From assembly GCF_002887735.1 (NCBI RefSeq), contig NZ_PKQP01000003.1, positions 124,001-188,000 of the forward strand: a stretch of DNA of 64,000 bases, read 5' to 3'. The notes under the pieces were generated by a model. The model searched no databases and was not told where the DNA came from. It worked only from the letters and a program-made list of their open reading frames with translations. Source of the DNA: Stenotrophomonas bentonitica (GTDB lineage: Bacteria; Pseudomonadota; Gammaproteobacteria; Xanthomonadales; Xanthomonadaceae). Every line of letters begins with the position of its first letter. Positions within the stretch are counted from its first letter, which is position 1. Below are positions 40,500 to 50,822 of the stretch, in pieces. A program made the translations under genes and the position numbers.

Positions 40500-41314
40500 T
40501 GGCGCAGGTCGCGGACGGTGCGGGCCGGCAGTTCGATGCCCGGGCTGGCCCGCCACGGGTTGATGTCCAGCCCGCCGCGCCGGGTGTAGCGCGCTTCCAC
40601 TTCCAGCCACTGTGGCTGGCAGCGCTGGGTGATCTCGCTGAAGATCCGCTCAACGCACTGCTCATGGAACTCGGCGTGTTCGCGGTAGCTGATCAGGTAC
40701 TTCAGCAAGCCGTCGCGGTCGATCTTCGGGCCGCGGTAGCGCACGCTGACACTGGCCCAGTCCGGCTGGCCGGTGACCGGGCAGTTGGACTTGAGCAGCG
40801 CCGAACTCAATGTCTCGGTGACCACGTCATCGGCATAGGCGAACAGGAATTCCGGCGCCGGTGGGCCGTAGCGCTCGATGGCCACGTCGCGCTCGTCCAG
40901 CGATTCGCCCTCGGCGTCTTCCACCAGCGGTGGCACCCCGAACACGACCGTCACCACCGCCCCCGCACAGGCCGACAGATCGCGCGTGATGCACAGGCGC
41001 GCAGCCGCGTCATCGTCGAAGCGCGTGCTGTTGAGCGAATTGAGGTACAGCTTGAATGACTTGGATTCGATCAGGTTCGGCGAGGTGCACGGCACGCTGA
41101 CCGTGGCCACCGCCACGCGCGGCTTGCCGCGCCCGTCCAGCCAGCTCAGCTCATAGGCCTGCCAGCGGTCATGGCCGACGAACGGCAGCGCCGCCTCGTC
41201 CAGGCCGATCTCTTCGCGGGCGCCGCGGCGCGGGATGGGGAAAAGCAGGCCGGGATCGTACTGCGACGGGTAAGCCACCTCGCGACCGAGGCTGGAGTCC
41301 TGGGGGGTATTCAT
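40496..41314 (-). CDS. queF: NADPH-dependent 7-cyano-7-deazaguanine reductase
   Basis: QueF reduces preQ0 to preQ1 in queuosine biosynthesis. The 272-residue length is that of the long, two-domain (YqfA/E. coli-like) QueF. Visible features: [22 protein letters not shown] in the N-terminal half, and the catalytic Cys with the conserved Asp in [18 protein letters not shown] near residue 190, followed by [16 protein letters not shown]. The TAG stop coincides with the head of a GTAG palindrome. Confidence 0.96.
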   Translation of the reverse strand: MNTPQDSSLGREVAYPSQYDPGLLFPIPRRGAREEIGLDEAALPFVGHDRWQAYELSWLDGRGKPRVAVATVSVPCTSPNLIESKSFKLYLNSLNSTRFDDDAAARLCITRDLSACAGAVVTVVFGVPPLVEDAEGESLDERDVAIERYGPPAPEFLFAYADDVVTETLSSALLKSNCPVTGQPDWASVSVRYRGPKIDRDGLLKYLISYREHAEFHEQCVERIFSEITQRCQPQWLEVEARYTRRGGLDINPWRASPGIELPARTVRDLRQ

Positions 41315-41484
41315 GCCGCCATTTTACGCCGGTAGGCGCGCGGCGTCCGCCGGCGAAAACGAACGGACCCGGCGGCCGGGTGGTTGCATCCCCAGTCGGG
41401 GGGAGGATCGGAACCCTCCCGCCCGTGCCGGTTTTCGCCCCGGCCAGCGGCCGGGACCTGCCGTCTACCAGCCGTCCGCTGGCT

Positions 41485-42816
41485 TCAGCCCGCGCCAGGC
41501 GCCGCAGCCGGCGTCCCATTGAGGTAATCCAGGCTCACCTGCAGCAGCGCGCGCAGGCCCACATCGAGCGCCTTCTCATCGAGCAGGAACTTCGGCGAAT
41601 GGTTGGCCGGCGCCGTGGCCGGATCGATCCCCTCGCCGGTCGAGCCGACGAAGAAGAACATGCCCGGCACCTGCTGGGCATACAGCGAGAAGTCCTCGGC
41701 GCCCATCTGCAGCGGCGGCTCGTAGACATTGCCTTCGCCCACCACGGCCTGCAGGCTCGGCAGCATCCGCGCGGTCAGGGCCGGGTCGTTGACCGTGGCC
41801 GGGTTGCCTTCGGATTCGTAGATCTCGGTTTCCGCCTTGGCCCCGTGCGCGGCCGCGGTGTGCTCGGCCACGTTGCGCAGGTCGGCGAAGATCTGCTGGC
41901 GCATGCCCTCGTCGAAGGTGCGGATGGTGCCGACCATCTCCACTTCATCGGGAATGATGTTGTAGCGGATGCCGCCCTTGATCGCACCGAAGGTCACCAC
42001 CGCCGGCTGCTTGGACAGGTTGGCGCGGCGGCTGACGATGGTCTGCGCGGTGCCGACCAGGTCGGCCGTGGCCACGATCGGGTCCACCCCGTTCCACGGG
42101 GCCGAGCCATGGGTCTGGCGGCCGATCACCTTGATCCCGAACCGGTCCGAGGCCGCCATCAGCGGGCCGCCGCGCACCGCGATCTGGCCCGCGGGCACGC
42201 TGGAGAACACATGCAGGCCGAACACTGCCTCGGGCTTGAAGTCCTTGAACAGGCCTTCCTTGAGCATCAGCGCCGCACCGCCCTCTTCCGGCGGCGGCGC
42301 GCCTTCTTCGGCAGGCTGGAAAATCAGCATCACTTCGCCGGGCAGGTTCGCGCGCATCTTCACCAGCGCGTCGGCCACGCCCAGCAGGGTGGCGGTGTGG
42401 GCATCGTGGCCGCAGGCGTGCATTACCCCGACGGTCTCGCCGCGGTAGGTGCTGGTGGCCTTGGAGGCGAACGGCAGGCCGGTCTGTTCGGTCACCGGCA
42501 GGGCGTCCATGTCCGCGCGCAGGGCGATCCGCGGGCCGGGCTTGCCACCCTTGATGATGGCCACCACGCCATGATGGGCGATGCCGGTCTGCGGCTTCAG
42601 GCCCATCGCGCGCAGGCGCTCGGCGACCTTGGCCGAGGTGCGTTCCTCGCGGTTGGACAGCTCCGGGTGCTGGTGGAAATCGCGGCGCCAGTCGATCACC
42701 TGGGCCTTGAGGCGGGTCGCGGCGGCCGCCACTTCGGGGCGTTCGGCGGGGGCGGCGGCGGCCAGGCCGGGGGTGGCCAGCAGCAGGGCGGACATCAGCA
42801 GCGACAGACGGGGCAT
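41485..42816 (-). CDS. Secreted M20-family amidohydrolase/peptidase
   Basis: The 443-residue protein starts at ATG 42816 with a signal peptide (MPRLSLLMSALLLATPGLAA). It is of the M20D amidohydrolase type: VIDWRRDFHQHPELSNREE, RADMDALPV, and the metal-binding MHACGHDAHTATLLG at about residue 130. The later segments EEGAPPPEEGGAALM and YEPPLQMGAEDFSLYAQ are also typical. Such enzymes hydrolyse N-acyl amino acids or hippurate-like amides. The signal sequence suggests periplasmic work on imported amides or peptides. A frame upstream to 42909 lacks a credible start. Confidence 0.92.
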   Translation of the reverse strand: MPRLSLLMSALLLATPGLAAAAPAERPEVAAAATRLKAQVIDWRRDFHQHPELSNREERTSAKVAERLRAMGLKPQTGIAHHGVVAIIKGGKPGPRIALRADMDALPVTEQTGLPFASKATSTYRGETVGVMHACGHDAHTATLLGVADALVKMRANLPGEVMLIFQPAEEGAPPPEEGGAALMLKEGLFKDFKPEAVFGLHVFSSVPAGQIAVRGGPLMAASDRFGIKVIGRQTHGSAPWNGVDPIVATADLVGTAQTIVSRRANLSKQPAVVTFGAIKGGIRYNIIPDEVEMVGTIRTFDEGMRQQIFADLRNVAEHTAAAHGAKAETEIYESEGNPATVNDPALTARMLPSLQAVVGEGNVYEPPLQMGAEDFSLYAQQVPGMFFFVGSTGEGIDPATAPANHSPKFLLDEKALDVGLRALLQVSLDYLNGTPAAAPGAG

Positions 42817-43046
42817 TGCAGGTCTCCACGGGGCAGGACAACGGTCGAACCTGAATGTAGGGCATCCGGAACCGCCGCGGTGTAACTTTCTGCCCCGGCG
42901 AACGTTCATGGGGGAACCTCACCCGTCACATCCGGTCTGATCGCCCGTCCCATCCGTCATGCATGAAAGGCCACGGGCGACGAGTATGCTTTGCGCCTAG
43001 CCAACCGGGGCCCCCGCCCTCCGCCAGCCCCCTCAGGAGTTATTGA

Positions 43047-44285
43047 ATGTCGCGTTTCTGGAAGATCGTGCTGCTGGTGGTCGCAGTGCTGGTGGTTGCC
43101 GTCGTGGGTGTGCGCCTGATGGGCGGCAAGAAGGGAGACGCGGCAGGTCCGGCAGCCGAAGGGCGGCAGGGCGGTGATCCGGCCAACGCAGGCCCGGTGC
43201 CGGTCACGGTGATCGAGGCAGCGCGCCAGGACGTGCCGGTCTATGCAAGCGCACTGGGCACGGTCGCGGCGATGAACACCGTCACCGTGAGCCCGCAGGT
43301 CGGCGGCCAGTTGATCAGCCTGAACTTCAAGGAAGGCCAGGAAGTGAAGAAGGGCGACCTGCTCGCCCAGATCGATCCGCGCACCCTGCAGGCCAGTTAC
43401 GACGAAGCCGCGGCGGCCAAGCGCCAGAACCAGGCCCAGCTCGCCACCGCCCGCTCCAACTACCAGCGCTCGAACTCGGCCGAGTACCGCCAGTACGTGG
43501 CCAAGACCGACCTGGATACCCAGCGCAACCAGGTGGCCCAGTTTGAAAGTGCCGTGGCGGCCAACGAAGCCAGCATGCGCGCCGCCCAGGTGCAGCTGCA
43601 GTACACCCGCGTGACGGCGCCGATCTCGGGCATCGCCGGTATCCGTGCGGTCGATGCCGGCAACATCGTCAGCGCCGGCACCGCGCTGGTGACCCTGACC
43701 CAGATCCACCCGATCCACGTCGTGTTCAATCTGCCCGAGCGTCAGCTGCCCGCCGTCCGCCAGGCCCAGGCCGCCGGCGCGGTGGCCATCGCCGCGCTGG
43801 ACCGCAACGATGCGCACGTACTGACCGATGGCGGCAAGCTGGACGTGGTCGACAACCAGATCAGCAGCGACAGCGGCACCTTCCGCGCGCGCGCCCTGTT
43901 CGACAACGAAGACAATTCGCTGTGGCCGGGCCAGTTCGTCAACGTCCGCATGCAGCTGCGCACCATCGCCGGCGGCGTCGTCATCCCGACCCAGGCCGTG
44001 ATGCGTGGCCCGGACGGCGAGTACGTCTACATCGTCAAGCCGGACAGCACGGTGGCCATGCAGACGGTCAAGAGCGGTGTGGAAGTCGGCGACAGCCAGG
44101 TGCAGATCACCGAGGGCCTGAAGGGCGGCGAACGGGTCGTGAGCGAAGGCCAGTTCCGGCTCAAGCCGGGCGCCAAGGTCACCGCGCTCAAGCCCGGCGA
44201 AACCCCGGCCGCACCGACCGAAGCCGAGCTCAAGGCCGCCCAGCAGCAGGGTGGCGGTGGACGCCGCGGTGGCGGTCCGCGCTGA
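43047..44285 (+). CDS. mdtA: RND efflux periplasmic adaptor (MdtA/SmeI-like)
   Basis: A 412-residue membrane-fusion protein. One N-terminal membrane anchor (residues 7-23, VLLVVAVLVVAVVGVRL), lipoyl-type halves around an alpha-hairpin (SPQVGGQLISLNFKEGQEVK, QYTRVTAPISGIAGIRAVDA), and a beta-barrel domain with FVNVRMQLRTIAGGVVIPTQ. The C-terminus is Gly/Arg-rich. It starts a three-gene operon with two RND permeases, the MdtABC layout; in Stenotrophomonas the same layout is called SmeIJK. No outer-membrane channel gene accompanies it, so a TolC-like protein encoded elsewhere is needed. Confidence 0.93.
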   Translation: MSRFWKIVLLVVAVLVVAVVGVRLMGGKKGDAAGPAAEGRQGGDPANAGPVPVTVIEAARQDVPVYASALGTVAAMNTVTVSPQVGGQLISLNFKEGQEVKKGDLLAQIDPRTLQASYDEAAAAKRQNQAQLATARSNYQRSNSAEYRQYVAKTDLDTQRNQVAQFESAVAANEASMRAAQVQLQYTRVTAPISGIAGIRAVDAGNIVSAGTALVTLTQIHPIHVVFNLPERQLPAVRQAQAAGAVAIAALDRNDAHVLTDGGKLDVVDNQISSDSGTFRARALFDNEDNSLWPGQFVNVRMQLRTIAGGVVIPTQAVMRGPDGEYVYIVKPDSTVAMQTVKSGVEVGDSQVQITEGLKGGERVVSEGQFRLKPGAKVTALKPGETPAAPTEAELKAAQQQGGGGRRGGGPR

Positions 44286-44307
44286 TCGCGCCCGCCCTGT
44301 GTACCTG

Positions 44308-44329
44308 ACGCCGGCCCAAGCGCCGGCGT
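44308..44329 (+). other. Hairpin between the adaptor and first permease genes
   Basis: ACGCCGGC and GCCGGCGT form a perfect 8-bp stem with a six-base loop in the 88-base gap between the genes at 44285 and 44374. No U-run follows. It may set relative expression by partial termination or by protecting the upstream mRNA end. Confidence 0.45.
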
Positions 44330-44373
44330 TCGCCTGATCCAACGCAGCACGACGCACCAGCAAGGACCCGCCC

Positions 44374-47300
44374 GTGGGCTTTTCGACGATTTTCATCCGC
44401 CGCCCGATCGCCACCTCGCTGCTGATGGCAGGCCTGCTGCTGCTCGGCATCCTCGGTTACCGCCAGCTGCCGGTGTCGGCGCTGCCCGAGATCGATGCGC
44501 CCAGCCTGGTCGTGACCACCCAGTACCCCGGCGCCAACGCGGTCACCATGGCCTCGCTGGTGACCACGCCGCTGGAGCGCCAGTTCGGACAGATTTCCGG
44601 GCTGGAGATCATGACCTCCGATTCGTCGGCGGGGCTGTCCACGATCATCCTGCAGTTCTCGATGGACCGCGACATCGACATCGCCGCGCAGGACGTGCAG
44701 GCCGCGATCCGCCAGGCCACCCTGCCCTCCTCGCTGCCATACCAGCCGGTCTACAACCGGGTGAACCCGGCTGACGCGGCCATCGTCACCCTCAAGCTCA
44801 CCTCCGACACGCGCCCGCTGCGCGACGTCAACAATTACGCCGACTCCATCCTCGCCCAGCGCCTGTCGCAGGTGCAGGGCGTAGGCCTGGTCTCGATCGC
44901 CGGCAACGTGCGCCCGGCCGTGCGCATCCAGGTCAACCCGGCGCAGCTGTCCAACATGGGCCTGACCCTGGAAGACCTGCGCAGCGCGCTGACTCAGGCC
45001 AACGTCAACGCGCCCAAGGGCTCGCTCAACGGCAAGACCCAGTCCTACTCGATCGGCACCAATGACCAGCTGACCAGTGCTGCCGAGTACCGCGACACCA
45101 TCATCAGCTACAAGAACGGCCGCCCGGTGCGCCTGTCCGATGTCGCCAACGTGGTCGATGGCGTGGAGAACGACCAGCTGGCCGCGTGGGCCGATGGCAA
45201 GCCGGCGGTGCTGCTGGAAGTGCGCCGCCAGCCCGGTGCCAACATCGTGCAGACCGTCGAGCGCATCCGTACGCTGCTGCCGCAGTTGCAGAACGTGCTG
45301 CCGGCCGACGTGCACCTGGAGATCTTCAACGACCGGACCGAGACCATCCGCGCCTCGGTGCATGAAGTGCAGTTCACCCTGATCCTGACCATCGGCCTGG
45401 TGGTGGCGGTGATCTTCGTGTTCCTGCGCCGCCTGTGGGCCACCATCATTCCCTCGGTGGCGGTGCCGCTGTCGCTGGCCGGCACCTTCGGTGTGATGGC
45501 GTTCGCCGGGATGTCGCTGGACAACCTCTCGCTGATGGCGCTGGTGGTGGCCACCGGCTTCGTGGTCGACGATGCGATTGTGATGATCGAGAACATCGTG
45601 CGTTACATCGAACAGGGCAAGAGCGGGCCGGAAGCGGCCGAGATCGGCGCGCAGCAGATCGGCTTCACCGTGCTCTCGCTGACGATTTCGCTGGTGGCGG
45701 TGTTCCTGCCGCTGCTGCTGATGCCCGGCGTCACCGGGCGCCTGTTCCATGAGTTCGCCTGGGTGCTGAGCATCGCGGTGACGCTGTCGATGCTGATCTC
45801 GCTGACGCTCACCCCGATGATGTGCGCCTACCTGCTCAAGCCCGACGCGCTGCCTGAAGGCGAGGATGCGCACGAGCGTGCCGCCGCGGCCGGCAAGACC
45901 ACCGTGTGGTCGCGCACCGTCGGCCTGTACGAGCGCAGCCTGGACTGGGTGCTGGATCACCAGCCGCTGACCCTGGCCGTCGCCGCCGGTGCGCTGGTGC
46001 TGACCGTGGTGCTGTACATCGTGATCCCCAAGGGCCTGCTGCCCGAACAGGACACCGGCCTGATCACCGGCGTAGTCCAGGCCGACCAGAACATCGCCTT
46101 CCCGCAGATGGAGCAGCGCACCAAGGCCGTGGCCGAAGCCCTGCGCAGTGATCCGGCGGTGACCGGCGTGTCCGCCTTCATCGGCGCCGGCACCATGAAC
46201 CCCACGCTCAACCAGGGCCAGCTGTCGATCGTGCTCAAGGAGCGCGGCGACCGCGATGGCCTGGATGAGATCCTGCCGCGCCTGCAGAAGGCCGTGGCCG
46301 GCATCCCCGGCGTGGCGCTGTACCTCAAGCCGGTGCAGGACGTCACCCTGGATACCCGCGTGGCGGCCACCGAGTACCAGTACTCGCTGTCGGACGTGGA
46401 CAGCGCGCAGGTCGCGCTGCAGGCCACCCGCCTGACCGAAGCGCTGCGCCAGCGCCCGGAACTGGCCGACGTGGACAACAACCTGTCCAACCAGGGCCGC
46501 GCGCTGGAACTGACCATCGACCGCGACAAGGCCAGCGTGCTCGGCGTGCCGATGCAGACCATCGACGACACCCTGTACGACGCCTTCGGCCAGCGCCAGA
46601 TCTCCACCATCTTCACCGAGCTCAACCAGTACCGCGTGGTGCTGGAAGTGGCGCCGGAATTCCGCACCAGCACCGCGCTGATGAACCAGCTGGCGGTGGC
46701 CTCCAACGGGGCCGGTGCATTGACCGGCAGCAACGCCACCAACTTCGGTCAGGTCACCTCGTCCAACTCGTCCACGGCCACCGGCATCGGCGCGCAGAAC
46801 ACCGGTATCCCGGTCGGTGCGGGCAACATCATTCCGCTGGCCGCGCTGGCCGAAGGCAAGGTCACCAGCACCCCGCTGGTGGTCAGCCACCAGCAACAGC
46901 TGCCGGCGGTCACGGTGTCGTTCAACATCGCGCCGGGCTACTCGCTGTCCGATGCGGTCAAGGCGATCGAGGAAACCAAGGCCGGCCTGAACATGCCCTC
47001 GCAGGTGCATGCGCAGTTCATCGGCAAGGCGGCCGAGTTCACCGGCAGCCAGACCGACGTGGTGTGGCTGCTGCTGGCCTCGCTGGTGCTGATCTACATC
47101 GTGCTGGGCGTGCTGTATGAAAGCTACATCCACCCCTTCACCATCATCTCCACCCTGCCGCCGGCCGGTGTCGGCGCACTGTTGGCACTGATGGTGTGCG
47201 GGTTGCCGCTGTCGGTGGATGGCATCGTCGGCATCGTGCTGCTGATCGGCATCGTCAAGAAGAACGGCATCATGATGGTCGACTTCGCGATCGAGGCACG

Positions 47301-47613
47301 CCGCACCGGGGCCAACGCGCATGAAGCGATCCGCCGCGCCTGCCTGCTGCGCTTCCGCCCGATCATGATGACGACCGCCGCGGCCATGCTCGGCGCGCTG
47401 CCGCTGGCGCTGGGCACCGGCATCGGCTCGGAGCTGCGCCGCCCCCTGGGCATCGCCATCGTCGGCGGCCTGCTGCTGTCGCAGCTGGTCACGCTGTACA
47501 CCACGCCGGTGATCTACCTGTACATGGAGCGCTTCTCCGAGCGCCTGCGCCAGCGCCGCGAACAGCGCGCGCTGCGTCACGGCCATGGCCCGGTGCAGGA
47601 GCCGCAGGCGTGA
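44374..47613 (+). CDS. mdtB: RND multidrug efflux permease 1 (MdtB/SmeJ-like)
   Basis: The 1079-residue protein begins with GTG 44374 (AAGGA seven bases upstream), MGFSTIFIRRPIATSLLM. It has the twelve-helix RND plan with two large periplasmic loops. The proton-relay Asp pair sits in FVVDDAIVMIENIVRYIEQ near residue 400; a second-half counterpart VLLIGIVKKNGIMMVDFAIE is near residue 965. An unusual Asn/Ser/Thr-rich stretch (SNATNFGQVTSSNSSTATG) occurs near residue 790. Paired with the next permease, it should form a heterotrimer like MdtBC. Confidence 0.95.
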   Translation: MGFSTIFIRRPIATSLLMAGLLLLGILGYRQLPVSALPEIDAPSLVVTTQYPGANAVTMASLVTTPLERQFGQISGLEIMTSDSSAGLSTIILQFSMDRDIDIAAQDVQAAIRQATLPSSLPYQPVYNRVNPADAAIVTLKLTSDTRPLRDVNNYADSILAQRLSQVQGVGLVSIAGNVRPAVRIQVNPAQLSNMGLTLEDLRSALTQANVNAPKGSLNGKTQSYSIGTNDQLTSAAEYRDTIISYKNGRPVRLSDVANVVDGVENDQLAAWADGKPAVLLEVRRQPGANIVQTVERIRTLLPQLQNVLPADVHLEIFNDRTETIRASVHEVQFTLILTIGLVVAVIFVFLRRLWATIIPSVAVPLSLAGTFGVMAFAGMSLDNLSLMALVVATGFVVDDAIVMIENIVRYIEQGKSGPEAAEIGAQQIGFTVLSLTISLVAVFLPLLLMPGVTGRLFHEFAWVLSIAVTLSMLISLTLTPMMCAYLLKPDALPEGEDAHERAAAAGKTTVWSRTVGLYERSLDWVLDHQPLTLAVAAGALVLTVVLYIVIPKGLLPEQDTGLITGVVQADQNIAFPQMEQRTKAVAEALRSDPAVTGVSAFIGAGTMNPTLNQGQLSIVLKERGDRDGLDEILPRLQKAVAGIPGVALYLKPVQDVTLDTRVAATEYQYSLSDVDSAQVALQATRLTEALRQRPELADVDNNLSNQGRALELTIDRDKASVLGVPMQTIDDTLYDAFGQRQISTIFTELNQYRVVLEVAPEFRTSTALMNQLAVASNGAGALTGSNATNFGQVTSSNSSTATGIGAQNTGIPVGAGNIIPLAALAEGKVTSTPLVVSHQQQLPAVTVSFNIAPGYSLSDAVKAIEETKAGLNMPSQVHAQFIGKAAEFTGSQTDVVWLLLASLVLIYIVLGVLYESYIHPFTIISTLPPAGVGALLALMVCGLPLSVDGIVGIVLLIGIVKKNGIMMVDFAIEARRTGANAHEAIRRACLLRFRPIMMTTAAAMLGALPLALGTGIGSELRRPLGIAIVGGLLLSQLVTLYTTPVIYLYMERFSERLRQRREQRALRHGHGPVQEPQA

Positions 47614-47647
47614 TGATGAGCACCGCAGACCGCTGCGGAGGCGTTCG

Positions 47648-50600
47648 ATGAACATCTCCGGCCCGTTCATCCGCCGCCCGATCGGCACCGCCCTGCTGGC
47701 CATCGGCCTGTTCGTGGTGGGCGTGATCTGCTACCTGCAGCTGGGCGTGTCGGCACTGCCGAACATCCAGATCCCGGTGATCTTCGTGCACGCCAACCAG
47801 GCAGGCGCGGACGCCACGACGATGGCCTCCACGGTGACCGCGCCGCTGGAGCGCCACCTCGGCCAGCTGCCCGGCATCGACCGCATGCGCTCGTCCAGCT
47901 CCGAAGGCAGCTCGCTGGTCTTCATGATCTTCCAGAGCGACCGCGACATCGACTCGGCCGCGCTGGACGTGCAGACCGCGATCAACTCCGCCCAGTCCGA
48001 CCTGCCCGCCGGGCTGGGCACGCCGATGTTCCAGAAGGCGAACCCGAACGACGACCCGGTCATCGCGATCGCACTGACCTCCGAAACGCAGTCGGCCGAC
48101 GACCTCTACAACGTGGCCGATTCACTGCTGGCCCAGCGCCTGCGCCAGATCACCGGCGTTTCCTCGGTGGATATCGCCGGCGCCTCCACGCCGGCGGTGC
48201 GGGTGGACGTCAACCTGCGCCTGATGAATGCCCTCGGCCTGACCGCCGATGACCTGCGCAATGCGGTACGCGCGGCCAACGTGACCTCGCCGACCGGCTT
48301 CCTCACCGATGGCAACACCACCACCGCGATCATCGCCAACGACTCGGTGGCGCGCGCCGCTGATTTCGCCCAGCTGGTGATCAAGACCGCCGACGATGGC
48401 CGCGTGATCCGCCTGCAGGACATCGCCAACGTCTACGACGGGCAGCAGGACGCTTACCAGGCCGCGTGGTTCAACCACAAACCGGCGGTGGTGATGTACG
48501 TGTTCACCCGCGCCGGCGCCAACATCGTGGAAACCGTGGACCGGGTGAAGGCGCAGATCCCGACCCTGCGCGACTACCTCGAACCGGGTACCACGCTCAC
48601 CCCGTATTTCGACCGCACCCCGACCATCCGCTCGTCGCTGCATGAAGTGCAGATCACCCTGCTGATCGCGCTGGCCATGGTGGTGCTGACCATGGCGCTG
48701 TTCCTGCGCCGGCTGGCCCCGACCCTGATCGCGGCGGTGACCGTGCCGCTTTCACTGGCCGGCGCGGCGCTGGTGATGTACGTGCTGGGCTTCACCCTGA
48801 ACAACCTGAGCCTGCTGGCGCTGGTGATCGCGATCGGCTTCGTGGTCGACGATGCGATCGTGGTGATCGAGAACATCATGCGCCACCTCGACGAAGGCAT
48901 GCCGCGCATGCAGGCCGCCCTCACTGGCGCGCGCGAGATCGGCTTCACCATCGTCTCGATCACCGCCTCACTGGTGGCGGTGTTCATTCCGCTGCTGTTC
49001 GCCGAAGGCATGATGGGCGCGTTCTTCCGCGAGTTCACCGTCACCCTGGTGGCGGCCATCGTGGTCTCGATGATCATCTCGCTGACGCTGACCCCGGCGC
49101 TGTGCAGCCGCTTCCTGAGCGCACATGCCGACGCCGGTGCGCCGAGCCGTTTCGGCCGCCTGCTCGATGCCGGCCACGACCGCATGCTGCGGATCTACGT
49201 GAAGCTGCTGGATTTCTCGCTGCGCCACGCGCTGCTGCTGTCGCTGACCCCGCTGCTGCTGATCGGCGCGACGGTGTTCCTGTTCGGTGCGGTCAAGAAG
49301 GGCGCGTTCCCGCCCCAGGACACCGGCCTGATCTGGGGCCGCGCGAATTCCAGCGCCACGGTCTCGTTCGAAGACATGGTCAACCGCCAGCGCCGCATCA
49401 CCGACATGCTGATGGCCGACCCGGCGGTGAAGACCGTGGGTGTGCGCCTGGGCAGTGGCCGCCAGGGCTCGAGCGCGCAGTTCAACGTTGAGCTGAAGTC
49501 GCGCAAGGACGGACGCCGCGAGACCACCGCGCAGGCTCTGGCCCGCCTGAGCGCCAAGGCCGATCGTTACCCCGACCTGCAGCTGCGCCTGCGCGCCATC
49601 CAGGATCTGCCCAGCAACGACGGCGGTGGTGCCAGCCAGGGCGCGCAGTACCGCGTCTCGCTGCAGGGCAACGACCTGGCCCAGCTGCAGGAGTGGCTGC
49701 CCAAGCTGCAGGCCGCGCTGAAGAAGAACCCGAAGCTGGCCGATGTCGGCACCGACGTGGACGCCGCCGGCCTGCGCCAGAACATCGTGATCGACCGGGC
49801 CAAGGCCGCCCGCCTGGGCGTGTCGGTCGGTGCCATCGACGGCGCGCTGTACGGCGCCTTCGGCCAGCGCCAGATCTCCACGATCTACTCGGACATCAAC
49901 CAGTACAGCGTGGTTGTCAACGCCCTGCCGGAGCAGACCGCGACACCGGGCGCGCTGGACCAGATCTACGTACGCGCCGGCAATGGCGAGATGGTGCCGA
50001 TCACCGCGGTGGCCGAGCAGGTACCGGGCCTGGCACCGTCGCAGATCACCCACGAGAACCAGTACACCACGATGGACCTGAGCTACAACCTCGCCCCCGG
50101 CACCAGCATGGGCGAGGCCAAGGCCATCATCGACAGCACCGTCAACGGCATGCGCATGCCCGGCGACATCCGCCTGGCCGACGACGCCGGGTTCGGCTTC
50201 GATTCGGACCCGATGGCGATGCTGATCCTGGTGATGGCGGCGATCATTACCGTGTACCTGGTGCTGGGCATGCTGTACGAGAGCCTGATCCACCCGGTCA
50301 CCATCCTCTCCACGCTGCCGGCAGCCGGTGTGGGTGCGCTGCTGGCGCTGTACGGCACCAACACCGAACTGTCGGTGATCTCGATGATCGCGCTGGTGCT
50401 GCTGATCGGCATCGTCAAGAAGAACGCGATCATGATGATCGACTTCGCGGTGGTGGCGCAGCGCGAGCATGGCAAGACGCCGCTGGAAGCCGCCCGCGAA
50501 GCCAGCATCGTGCGCTTCCGCCCGATCATGATGACCAGCATGGTGGCGATCCTGGCCGCGGTACCGCTGGCCATCGGCCTGGGCGAAGGCTCCGAGCTGC

Positions 50601-50773
50601 GCCGCCCGCTGGGCATCGCGATGATCGGTGGCCTGCTGTTCTCGCAGAGCCTGACCCTGCTCAGCACCCCGGCGCTGTACGTGATCTTCTCGTGCCTGCG
50701 CGAGCGCTGGGTGGCCCGTCGGGCGCGGCGCCGCGAGAAGCGCGCCCTGAAGCGCAGCGCCATCGCCCGGTAG
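47648..50773 (+). CDS. mdtC: RND multidrug efflux permease 2 (MdtC/SmeK-like)
   Basis: From ATG 47648 (MNISGPFIRRPIGTALLAIG) it has 1041 residues, 34 bases after the first permease. Two six-helix halves with periplasmic porter domains; the proton-relay Asp pair is in FVVDDAIVVIENIMRHL near residue 405, and VLLIGIVKKNAIMMIDFAVV occurs in the second half. In MdtBC-type pumps the two permeases assemble in unequal numbers and both are needed. Its TAG stop at 50771-50773 is part of a GTAG palindrome that starts a cluster of such elements. Confidence 0.95.
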   Translation: MNISGPFIRRPIGTALLAIGLFVVGVICYLQLGVSALPNIQIPVIFVHANQAGADATTMASTVTAPLERHLGQLPGIDRMRSSSSEGSSLVFMIFQSDRDIDSAALDVQTAINSAQSDLPAGLGTPMFQKANPNDDPVIAIALTSETQSADDLYNVADSLLAQRLRQITGVSSVDIAGASTPAVRVDVNLRLMNALGLTADDLRNAVRAANVTSPTGFLTDGNTTTAIIANDSVARAADFAQLVIKTADDGRVIRLQDIANVYDGQQDAYQAAWFNHKPAVVMYVFTRAGANIVETVDRVKAQIPTLRDYLEPGTTLTPYFDRTPTIRSSLHEVQITLLIALAMVVLTMALFLRRLAPTLIAAVTVPLSLAGAALVMYVLGFTLNNLSLLALVIAIGFVVDDAIVVIENIMRHLDEGMPRMQAALTGAREIGFTIVSITASLVAVFIPLLFAEGMMGAFFREFTVTLVAAIVVSMIISLTLTPALCSRFLSAHADAGAPSRFGRLLDAGHDRMLRIYVKLLDFSLRHALLLSLTPLLLIGATVFLFGAVKKGAFPPQDTGLIWGRANSSATVSFEDMVNRQRRITDMLMADPAVKTVGVRLGSGRQGSSAQFNVELKSRKDGRRETTAQALARLSAKADRYPDLQLRLRAIQDLPSNDGGGASQGAQYRVSLQGNDLAQLQEWLPKLQAALKKNPKLADVGTDVDAAGLRQNIVIDRAKAARLGVSVGAIDGALYGAFGQRQISTIYSDINQYSVVVNALPEQTATPGALDQIYVRAGNGEMVPITAVAEQVPGLAPSQITHENQYTTMDLSYNLAPGTSMGEAKAIIDSTVNGMRMPGDIRLADDAGFGFDSDPMAMLILVMAAIITVYLVLGMLYESLIHPVTILSTLPAAGVGALLALYGTNTELSVISMIALVLLIGIVKKNAIMMIDFAVVAQREHGKTPLEAAREASIVRFRPIMMTSMVAILAAVPLAIGLGEGSELRRPLGIAMIGGLLFSQSLTLLSTPALYVIFSCLRERWVARRARRREKRALKRSAIAR

Positions 50774-50795
50774 GTACCGACCGTTGGTCGGAACC
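50770..50795 (+). repeat. GTAG palindrome overlapping the second permease stop codon
   Basis: GTAGGTACCGACCGTTGGTC starts at 50770 with CCGACC and GGTCGG arms around GTT. The TAG at 50771-50773 is the in-frame stop of the preceding gene. Confidence 0.75.
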
Positions 50796-50822
50796 TGCGT
50801 TGGGCCCCGGCCGCGTTACGGC

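Noticed and set aside
41315..41484. Possible structured RNA between queF and the M20 gene
   Set aside because: A GGGAGG/CCCTCC pairing and Gly-rich runs are visible, but no known RNA motif, tRNA-like arm or riboswitch pattern can be supported.
44230..47703. A 1157-codon open frame antisense to the first RND permease
   Set aside because: Same effect: Gln/His/Arg-rich sequence with no domain, fully inside a confident gene.
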